DNA from: Entomortierella parvispora
Taxonomy: Eukaryota; Mortierellomycota; Mortierellomycetes; Mortierellales; Mortierellaceae
Length of the DNA stretch: 64,000 nucleotides
NCBI GenBank assembly: GCA_963573315.1
Contig: OY752140.1
Coordinates: forward strand, 2,294,001 to 2,358,000
Direction of reading: 5' to 3'
Below, in pieces: positions 52,679 through 64,000 of this stretch (positions within the stretch are counted from its first letter, which is position 1; the number at the start of each line of letters is the position of its first letter). Under the pieces are notes generated by a model, which was not told where the DNA came from, did not search any database, and saw nothing but the letters and a program-made list of their open reading frames with translations. Made by a program: the position numbers and the translations under genes.

Positions 52679-53302
52679 ACGGTCGAGAGCATCATATTAT
52701 GGAAATAAACTGCCGTTTCATCTCTCATATCATCATCATCTTTATCATCATCATCTTCATCATCATCATCATCACCCTCCCCCTCTCCTCTCACCTTCAC
52801 CCTTGTCTTCGTTTTTCCTTCCTCTCCTCTCCTCTTCTTCTCCTTCCCTCCTTCTGAAACACAGACCCACCTACACCTTCCGCCTATCCCTATTTCACTC
52901 TCTAGCCTATCAACATCCTCAGAGACAGACAGGTACGCTTATACACCCCCTTACCCCGCTATCCACAAGAGACATGGCACCATGTCGCGTCCCTGCGATC
53001 CCAGGATCGGGACTGCCCATCTGGAGGACGCAGGGACACACACGCACACACGCACACGACCGTTGGACTGGACAAATACGCGGCGGTTACTGGTGTTGGA
53101 GGGGAAGGAATCGTCGCTCCTCTGCTTTGCTCATCTCTCTTCGTTTCGCTGTCTGACCTTCACCCCCTCCCTTTTCATCTTACTCTCTCTTCCTTACTCT
53201 CATCTTCATCTTCATCTTCATCCCCATCTTGTCCTATTCTCATCCGCATCATTTATTTCATCTGCATCCCTCCATCTGAACAGCAAGCATCCCGTGTCTC
53301 CG
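52679..53302. promoter_or_regulatory. Intergenic region and long leader of the RhoGAP gene
   Basis: An imperfect CAT/TCA trinucleotide array (about 52,730-52,774), a CT-rich tract (52,775-52,860) and a second TCATCT array (about 53,205-53,225) precede the RhoGAP start. An in-frame upstream ATG at 52,982 would add ~107 residues of low-complexity, non-conserved sequence and is not preferred. Confidence 0.5.
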
Positions 53303-56300
53303 ATGCCTATGTCCCAAAGTACACGGTCTGACCAGTCGCAAGGGCAGTCGCAGGGAATGGCGACCGAGATGATGATGACGACTGATGCCGCCCTGCAACA
53401 GGTCACCTCCGAGCGCAATTCTTTGCGGTCGCAAAATGACCAGCTTTGGAAGATCATTGAAAAGCAACGAGTCATCATCCAAAATCTTCAGAAAGATGTC
53501 GCCAAAGTCTCGGCGGAGCGTGACCTCCTCCGCGCTTCCATGCCTGCCCTGACTTCAGGCTCGTCCGATGCATCTGCAACTGCACCCTTATCGGAGGGAG
53601 GCCAGTCTTCGTTCGAGCAGGATCGGTCGCATATGCCACATCAATACCAGTCGCAGCCCAATGGACATCATCTTCCTCAACAGGGCCACCAATCCTCGAA
53701 GCGATCTATGGATAGAAAGCCTCAAGAAGTCGACTCTGCAGCTCCAGAGCTCAACGGGTATGCAGGTGGTGAACGCGAGTCCGAGCTGGCCTCGGGCTTT
53801 AACCCCAATTCGTCATTTTCGTCCACCACGTCTTCGACAACGGACCATCGGCAGATCCAGCAGCAGCCCCGCCAACACCCGCAGGATCGACACTCTCCTA
53901 GACAGCACCGAGTGCAAGGAAAGCCTGTCACCTTGCCGCTGACCCCGTCCTCCACCCATGCTGGAGACTTGAGCGGCGGCAAGGCAGAATATGATGAGGA
54001 AGAGCCCGTTCACGATAATAATAATGCACACCACCATGAAGACATTGTGCAGCCATCCCCGACCATCAATCTGCAGCAGCAGCAATCGCCGGGTGCATAC
54101 CTTGAACGGGAGGCACGCTCCGGTTCGTCGCGCTCTGAGGCTGGCAATATGGTCAATGGAAACAATGGTAGGCAACCAACATGCCATAGAGATGGGAGTA
54201 GGATAACTTCACTTGAGGTATGGCATTCGATACCTCGATACCTTCGTACTAACAACACTTGGTGTGAACCTAATTGCTCACCATAGGCAATCCTGGCCGT
54301 AATATATCCGGCAACATAGCAATCCCTCCTCACCTTATGCCCCAATTGCCACCGCGTTCGCCTCGACGTGAGAGACGAGATGACTATGCTGGATCACCCG
54401 AAGGTTCCGATAACGAAGAGGAGACCCCTCCAGTTCCTTTGGGATCTAGACGGAAACCCGCAGGTCCCATGACACCCACTAGGACTAAAAGCGACTTTGA
54501 CGCAGATCACATATTGCCGTCCTCACCTTCGGCCCAACGTCCAGAACACGATTTCCAGGATTCGTATGGTTCATCTATTTCTAGAAGCCAGAACGCTGAC
54601 AATGACTCTTCGCAGCAACCTAGTGCTGGTGCTATGGGAGGTCCGACTACTCCTGTAAAGTCGACATTCCAAGGCCCACCGGCAACAGCCATACGCAGGA
54701 ACGTTTCTGGGCACATCCCTATCTTTCCAACTGGGTATTCTAATGGTCAAGGCGACGCCGGCCCCGCATCCCCAACTGGAGGCACGGGCCTGAACACAGC
54801 ATCACCTATTGCGGCGATTATTGATCAAGACGCTGAGAAATTCAGAGTCTACATGAACAAACTTGCTGGCCCCAATCGAAAGCAAGCGCCAGGCCCTGCA
54901 CCCAGCGGTAGTGTAGAGTCTCAGGATCATGCCGCCGCTCTTGGACAGGCAGTGGCCATGGAGAACATCCAAGCTCAGATTGAGATTCAACAACAGCTCA
55001 TTGGTCAAACCCAAGGTACCATGTCTTTTGACTGATTCCCTTAGTTACCCGCTAACAACATTCGGTCATCGTTGAGGTATCATTCTAACTCTCTGTTAAT
55101 ATCTACAGGACTAGGGGGTCGTGGAGCAGTCAATCCTGCGTATGCACAAGATCAATGGAATGCCAGACCTGCTGTACACATGAATGGAGGACAGGAGGCA
55201 GGTTCGAACGAGAACTTGGACACTCTTGTTAATCCCGAAGCCTACCGTGGCAATGATGGCTTCCAACAAGATGAGCAAGGTGAAAGTCGTGAAAGACGAA
55301 GACAATCTTCCCTTCCCGCATTCGAAAACTATCCCAAGATCGCCGTGCGCTCAACTTCTCAACGCTGTGACGATGATGATGGCTCTAGAGAGTTTGCCCC
55401 GTTGCCTCCGAAGCGATACGATTCCCAGCCCATGTTGGAGCAGCAAAGCATTGCACGTTCTGCCTCGCCAACACCCTCAGGCAACTCCTCTCTCTCAAAC
55501 ACGCTCACTACTCAAACCTCGACTGGCCATTCCAGATCTGGACAATCCAGTCATCAGCAGACTTTTAGTATGTTTGGTGATAACTTGGACACGATCTGTG
55601 TCAATGTTGTTGGCAGCAACATCAAGACCAACGACAAAGGCAAAGAGCTCTTGACTTTCCTGGTCTCTATTCGACAGGAAGGTGGTGATGAGATGTGGCG
55701 CGTGGAGAAGCAGTATATGGACTTTGTCAATTTGGACTCTAAGGTAGGACTCCTCACGCCATCTTGATGTTGTCAGCGTTAATGTTGCAACTGTGTTACT
55801 AACTACTATTCTCAATTACATTCCAGTTGCGAATCACGCAATCGAGAAACATTATCAACAGTCTCCCACGAGTCCCGGACAAGAGTCTGTTCAGCACGCA
55901 TGCTCCATCTAAAGTAGATGCGCGAAAGTTAGCACTGGAGCAATTTCTTCAGCAGCTCACTTCTCTTCGTATCAAGGATACTCGTGACCTTTGCGAATTC
56001 CTTAGTACTAACGTTGTAGAGCAGAGAGGCGGCTCGAAGGGCGGCCACGATCAGGGATGGAAAGAAGGATATCTAACCAAGCGAGGAAAGAACTTTGGCG
56101 GGTGGAAGACTAGGTATTTCTCACTGAAAGGCCCAATTCTGGAATATTTTGATACCGTAAGCTTCACCTGAACTATTGAGCTATTTAACCTGACCTTGAA
56201 TTACTTCATTGGCAATGATCTAACGCAGTCAATTATTTTTGAGTAGAAGGATGGTCACCATCTTGGATCCATTGTCTTAACCTATGCTCAGATTGGACGG

Positions 56301-58202
56301 CAACAGGCCCAGGAGAAGCCACAGGATGGAGCTAGTGATAACAAAGAAGGATCCGTTGATCCAAACTCTTACAGACATGCATTCCTCATCCTGGAACCCA
56401 AAAAGGGAATGACAACCGCGGATGTGAAGAGGAACCCAAACAACGTTACCCGACATGTGCTTTGTGCAGAGACGGACCAAGAGCGAGATGAGTGGGTGGA
56501 TGCTCTTTTGTTGTATGTTGGAAAAGAGACTTCTGAGCAGCAGGATTCCAATGAGAAAGATCGGCAGGAAAAGGACCGCCCTGCACGCAAACTGCCAGAG
56601 ATCCAAAAAGTAGGAGCAACCCCCATCAGGGAGCTCGCCTCGGTGAAAGGAAACGAGAAGTTGCTGTTGAACCAAGAGGCGTATGAACGCCAACAGCGGT
56701 CCGTTCCTCCTTCACCGTCTGCCCAACAGTTCCAATCACAGGCGAGGGGTGCCAGTGTGCCCCAATCCCCTACAACTCAGGGCATGGTCTTGGATGATCG
56801 CCATTCCCAGGACAGACAGTCTGCTGAGGACCAGTATTCTGGAAACGGCCGCAGTCAAAACTACAACCAGTTTGTTGAACAGGATCCCCAGTCAGGGTCC
56901 TGGGGAGGGCAACAACCCCCACAGCATTACCACCAGCAAGGCCAGCATTCACACCAATACCAACAACAGCAGCAGGCTCCTCAGCAGCAGCAGGCTCCTC
57001 AACAGCAGCAGGCTTCTCAACAGCTGCCTCGAAATCAGTCGACGCACTCTTTAAATCAGGATGAGGTATTTCAATGGCCCATATTTAGACCGACAAAAGC
57101 CAGCTGAGCATTGTATTTTGTAATTAATATGATCTTCTGTCTGTGTTCTCTAGGGAATGTTAAAGCCTTCAGGCGAGGGTCCGTCGTCATCTTCGAATTT
57201 ATCGTCTGCAGAAGTTGCAGAGAAGAAGCAAAAGTCGCGAATGACCTTCCATTGGCCCAAGAAGGTGACTAAAGAGGACGTCCCTGCCCAGATGCCCCCG
57301 ATGCAGCCTGGCAACAAGGATGCTTCCGGAAATCCTGCTGCCAATGACTCGTCCAGGCTTCGAAACTTTTTGGGCAAGGGCAACCACTCCAACGCAGGGG
57401 CCCAAGTGCCAGGCCAGGGCACAAACGCAGGCAACTATCCTCATCTCGCACCTATCCGGCAGGTCTTCGGAGTCTCCTTGGAGCAGGCAGTTGACCAGGC
57501 TCGAGTTCAGCCTGGCTATGAACTCCCAGCAGTTGTGTATCGATGCATCGAGTATCTGAATGCCCACAAAGCCAAACTTGAGGAGGGAATTTACCGACTT
57601 AATGGCTCCTCTGCAGTGATCAAGAATCTCAAGGACCGCTTTAATCATGACGGTGATGTGCCACTCCTGGCTAGCGACGAGTACTATGACATCCATGCTG
57701 TGGCCGGACTGTTAAAGCTTTTCTTGAGGGACTTGCCCTCGTCTGTTCTCACGAGAGAGCTGCACAAAGACTTCTTGCAGGTGATCGGTAAGCCAGCCAG
57801 CCAAAAAAAAAAAGGTCTACCCGATACAAACTCTGATGCTTCCGATTTCCATTCTTTCCAAAACCTCTAGAGCTCTCCAACCGTGTTGACCGTGTCCAGG
57901 AGCTAACTCGATTGGTGTCTGTGCTGCCTGAAGCAAACTACACGCTGCTTCGAGCCCTGACTGCCCATCTGATTGAGATTGTCGAGAATGCTGATGTCAA
58001 CAAGATGACGGCTCGAAATGTTGGTATTGTCTTTTCTCCAACACTCGGAATCCCTGCCGGCGTGTTCTCGTTGCTCATGTCCGACTTTGATCAGATCTTT
58101 GACACCAAAGATGGGCGTATCATGCCACTCGAGAACAGTGATCTCCATGGCATCCGAACGGCAGATTCGAACGTTACATCCGACGCCATGATGATGGCGT
58201 AA
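53303..58202 (+). CDS. BEM3: Bem3-like RhoGAP with coiled coil, PX and PH domains
   Basis: Seven exons (53303-54167, 54287-55015, 55109-55743, 55827-56156, 56247-57065, 57154-57787, 57871-58202) join in frame to about 1,447 residues. The order is: short coiled coil (about 25-75), long disordered Ser/Gln/Pro-rich stretch, PX domain (DTICVNVVGSNIK... WRVEKQYMDFVNLDSK), PH domain (GWKEGYLTKRGKNFGGWKTRYF), Gln-rich linker, and RhoGAP domain (VFGVSLEQAV, EEGIYRLNGSSAVIKNLKDRF with the arginine finger, LLKLFLRDLPSSVLT, MTARNVGIVFSPTLGIPAG). This PX-PH-GAP order is that of yeast Bem3, which inactivates Cdc42 at polarity sites. The PX and PH domains bind phosphoinositides. All GAP catalytic features are present. 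Confidence 0.9.
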
Positions 58203-58254
58203 CTATTCATCTAGATTCACCTATCCACCTAATATAATAATAATATTTATTCCT

Positions 58255-61240
58255 CTACGGAATCCGCGATTTAAACAGCGTATATCGATCAATGGTATCT
58301 AGCCCTTGGAGTACACGTTTCTCGCCTCCAGCCTGGAATGAATCGCTGTTTGCTTGACCCGATAGCCTTCCATCCAGCATGCTTGTTACAGTTGCATCCG
58401 CGGCTTTCTCTTCGAGGGAAGCTTTTGACTCCCGAGTCAATCTATCCGTCTTTCTCTCCGCTTGCTCCCTGGATTCCATAGTCATGAATCGATGGTGCGC
58501 ATATCCAAGCAAATTGATCCCAATCAGCAACTTGAGTGCCACCAAGCAAGCATACGTGGCCAGGCAAATCAGAGCGACGACCCCATACTCCATGAGACGG
58601 CGGCCAAATTCCTGGGAAATGCCGGCCCTATTGGCCTGATAGAGAGCCCAACAATACAGGGTCGTAGCGCTTTGTGCTAACGCAGCCCAGGCAAACTTTA
58701 AAAAGGATAAGGCAAAGTTGAGGAGACTGGACGCGGCTGCACCAATTCCCGAGGAAAATTCAAGTGGCGGCACCTGCCATATGTTTGCCAGATGCTCGAA
58801 CTGCAGTGCAGATGCCGCAACAACGGGTGTGATGGTGATCTCTTCCGGAAGAGTCGCCATGATCATTTGTAGCGTCTGCACCGTTACACAAATTACCAGG
58901 CACGCCAATGGCAGCGCAGCAAGTCCAATACGACGAGATACCATTGGTGACTGGTCGACAAACATTTGTTGCTGCTACGAAGGATAAAAATAAAAGAGAT
59001 TAGAGCAGTTCTTACCAAATACGCCGGGGATCACTGACTCACATTATTCCGTCCTGCAATCCTGGCTGGACTACCAACGACGAGGTCTCTGCTCAAGATA
59101 TCTACAAAACGGTCATACACGCTTGGTCGAATTTGGTTGAACTTGGTGATAAATGCATGCTTTAACCAGTCCACAAGGGTTTCACACCCAAGTACCAAGA
59201 TGCATGGCGTCAAAAGCCGTGCTACTGCCGTCATGGACGAGAACAGAGGCACGAACGACTGTGGGTACACTGAAAAAGGGGAAGGTGGCGCGGCTGACAG
59301 CTCCACTAAATTTCGAATGGTGATAATGGTGACGAACACTGAGAGCTGGAATCTCTCGACAATATCTAACGAACAGAGGAAATGATCGCTAGATGTAAGT
59401 AAGGTAGGGCTTTCTCCCTCTGCCCATTTTAAGGCTCATGATCACGTACCACTGCAGCTCAATTGAAAAAGATTTTCTTTTTCAAATTTTTTGAAGACAC
59501 TGCCTTTGATCTCCACAAACTGGTTGCTGATCAATAATGTCAAAAGCGCGTTCGAATAAGAGTTCACAGCAACGTTCAAGGTCACCATTTGGAAAAACAA
59601 AACCATCGTATGGGCCACTAGAAAATGCGTAAAGGAAGACTGGTCAACTCGGCACTGACAAATCACAAAGATGGGAATGTTGTCGTCTTACATATGTAGA
59701 GGATGGCCAAGACCACAAATGTCAGAGGTCTCGCATGCCGAGACGCAGTGTGAATTGTCTTTGGAGGATGGCTGCCCAATGTCGACTTTGAAAACAAAGA
59801 GTCCAGGATATCTTGTCCGAAGGAACAACAGAGTCGATCGAAAATCTATAAGGCCAAAACCAAGTCAAAATGATGTTCTAAGACTGTATCCGGATTCCAG
59901 TTACAACTTGACAATACCTCGAGACAATTGAAAATGGCGTAAAGTTTCATAGCGTTCTGTCCTCTAATAAAATGATATGTCCTGGATGCGTCCACTGATT
60001 GAAGGATTGTGCACGCTACCACCACCAAAGTAACCTTGATCAAGTCGCACTTTTGCGAAGATTTTAGTCGACTGAAAAAAAAAAAAAAATACAGGGTGCA
60101 ATTAGTTGTCCGATCGGAAGAAACCAAATTATTACAAAACTCCGGCAATTTTCACCTACGCGCGCTCCTTGCTCTTTGAAAACCACGTCCTAGATATCAA
60201 ATATCGAAACAAGGCTACCGAGGCCAATGTAAACCGCGCCGGAAGAATGGTAAAAGTATAAAGAAACGAGTCCAGGCAAACAAAGTACCCAAAAACCAGC
60301 ATCTAATGTTGACCATCATCATTAACTTTCGATTTCATCCATGAACAGGACGAACAACAGCATAATCACTTGACTTGCCTTTTCAAAGGCAATAGGGACA
60401 CTAAGGAAATTGGCTACTCTCTCTCGCTTGAGTTCCTGCGTCGATTCAAAATCGGCAGCTGTGAGTTCTTCTTTGAGATGATCCCATAGTGATACCGAAG
60501 AGGGTTGGTGTGCCGAGGTAATCGATCCTAGCAGGGTCTTCAACTTGAGATTATCCAACTGAGCTGCTAATGGGGGATGAGGAAATGGTCGGTCTTCGGT
60601 TAGCTAATCGAGCGAGCTTGGTTCAAAATATAAGAAAGAGATTCCTTCGCTGCAAGCATGTGCTACCTTGTCCCTCTGATGGTGCCGTAGGAGTTGGTGC
60701 TTTCAGCAGTTCTGAAAGTTCCTGCTCCAATATCTTGATAGAGCCACCCGACTTGCCCAATGAACCATTCCTGCTCAAGAGCTTTCCATCGTTGCTGTCG
60801 GAAGATTGGGTTTTTTTAATACGATCATCCTCGTGTTGAATCTTGGCGAGCTGGTTATCCAATGTTTGAAGGAATTCACTCTTGTGGGCGTTGTTTCTTT
60901 CCTTAGGAGGGATCCTTTCACTGGTTGTCCATTGCGGGAGCTTCTCGGAGTTTCCAACAGACTGGTGACCGCCCTCCTGGAGAGGATTGGTTTCGGTAGA
61001 AAAGCTCTTTTGTTGACCACGCTGTGGGGTATACTTTGTAGAGGCGCTGAGGTCGGAGGAGAACGTAGTGTGGACGTTGGAGATGTCTGCCAATACAGAC
61101 AGTCGAGCGTCGAGACCACCTTGAGCGGGTGAAGACGGAGTGCTGTTAAAGCCAGCTTTCCAGGATGTCCTTGATTTTTTCTTGCTGTGTTTCTTGGCAG
61201 GGGCGCCGGGCTGTCGTGATGGCGAGGGCTGCGTGGACAT
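58255..61240 (-). CDS. TAPT1/Emp65-family ER membrane protein
   Basis: Eight exons (61240-60667, 60566-60370, 60302-60160, 60071-59918, 59845-59692, 59617-59450, 59365-59043, 58974-58255) join in frame to 810 residues. The first ~190 residues are disordered. TAPT1 hallmarks follow: LKEELTAADFESTQELKRER, then ERVANFL, FGYFVCLDSFLYTFTILPAR, FIRGQNAMKLYAIFNCLE, FDRLCCSFGQDILDSLF, TLNVAVNSYSNALLTLLISN and QFVEIKGSVFKKFEKENLFQ, CSDIVERF. Six or more membrane spans are visible. In yeast the homologue Emp65 forms a complex with Slp1 and protects ER membrane proteins from degradation; human TAPT1 is linked to ciliary and skeletal disease. It is head-to-head with SMC5 (start codons ~310 bp apart). Confidence 0.9.
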
Positions 61241-61550
61241 GAGTCGGAGTCGGAGAACAAGGATGGAGCAGGAGCAGGAGCAGGAGCAGATGGCGTCGGC
61301 GGGAAGACAGGCGTGGGCATGAACGAACCCATGAGCAGCAGGAGTGTGCATACTGTGAGTGACACCTCCAGTGGATGGATTGCCAGTCCCATCGGCACGT
61401 GACCACGGCCACGGCCACTCCGCCACGGAAACCACCACAAACAAACACAGGTGCATGAGAGTCCACCACGCGTTGTGCCTGCCTTCATCCCATCCCCATC
61501 CCCCATCCTCCTCCCTCCTTCATCGCCATCGGCTCATCGACTCGTTGCTC
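61241..61550. promoter_or_regulatory. Divergent promoter between TAPT1 and SMC5
   Basis: 310 bp between opposite start codons. It contains a CACGTG box (about 61,396) and a CT-rich leader before SMC5. A GAGCAG hexamer array (about 61,265-61,290) lies just upstream of the TAPT1 start. Confidence 0.55.

Positions 61551-64000
<2,450 letters not shown>

Noticed and set aside
52982..53302. Upstream in-frame start of the RhoGAP
   Set aside because: It adds only low-complexity sequence translated from CA and TC repeats; the ATG at 53,303 precedes the first protein-like segment.

Overview
This is a fungal nuclear genome window. Genes have short GT–AG introns (many GTAAGT donors), intergenic gaps are small, and the proteins are fungal: aspartate kinase, Noc4, Pol5, HEATR5/Laa1, TAPT1, a Bem3-type RhoGAP and SMC5. 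The Fanzor/XPG proteins, the DUF6589 protein, the F-box protein and the LINE-type remnant suggest an early-diverging filamentous fungus, most likely Mortierellomycota or a relative. That placement is inference from gene style, not from a marker tree. All exon joins given here were checked by hand for reading frame, not by transcript evidence.

Left part (1-8.1 kb). A small secreted, GPI-anchored Kre9/Knh1-like gene is split in its last exon by a 5.77-kb mobile element (1343-7107). The element has 24-bp inverted ends beginning CAG and a TA target duplication. Removing the element plus one TA restores the host reading frame exactly. Its only cargo is one intron-containing minus-strand gene. This appears to encode a ~1,550-residue fusion of an XPG/FEN1-type nuclease and a complete Fanzor (eukaryotic TnpB-like) RNA-guided nuclease. 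No transposase gene is visible. This is the main candidate for an undescribed system.

Housekeeping block (8.4-26.7 kb). Genes here are Pol5/MYBBP1A, an ER-anchor-like coiled-coil protein, an F-box/LRR protein, aspartate kinase, a small unknown protein, a PPR protein, and a Pmp3-family membrane protein with a 4-nt micro-exon and a PPxY tail.

Second mobile element (26,730-31,615). It has apparently perfect 333-bp terminal inverted repeats and an exact 9-bp target duplication. It carries a RecQ-like helicase and a DUF6589-type protein in divergent-inward order. The start codons of both genes lie inside the repeats, so the two genes share one duplicated promoter. It sits about 70 bp upstream of the Pmp3-like start codon.

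Middle accessory block (31.7-38.8 kb). An IQ-motif (IQM-like) gene and a tRNA-Val(AAC) are followed by about 2.4 kb of decayed LINE-type retroelement with an RNase H remnant. Next is a stretch with no recognised gene. The block ends in a secreted Thr/His/Lys-repeat precursor whose KR site is followed by an in-frame stop and then a six-cysteine peptide frame.

Right part (38.8-64 kb). Conserved genes follow: mL50-like mitoribosomal protein, Noc4, Nop15/NIFK-like RRM protein, a small conserved fungal protein, HEATR5/Laa1, Bem3-like PX-PH-RhoGAP, TAPT1 family, and the 5' part of SMC5 running off the window. Three gene pairs are head-to-head with short shared promoters. Pol5, Noc4 and the NIFK-like protein all act in ribosome biogenesis, but nothing suggests that they form a functional cluster.
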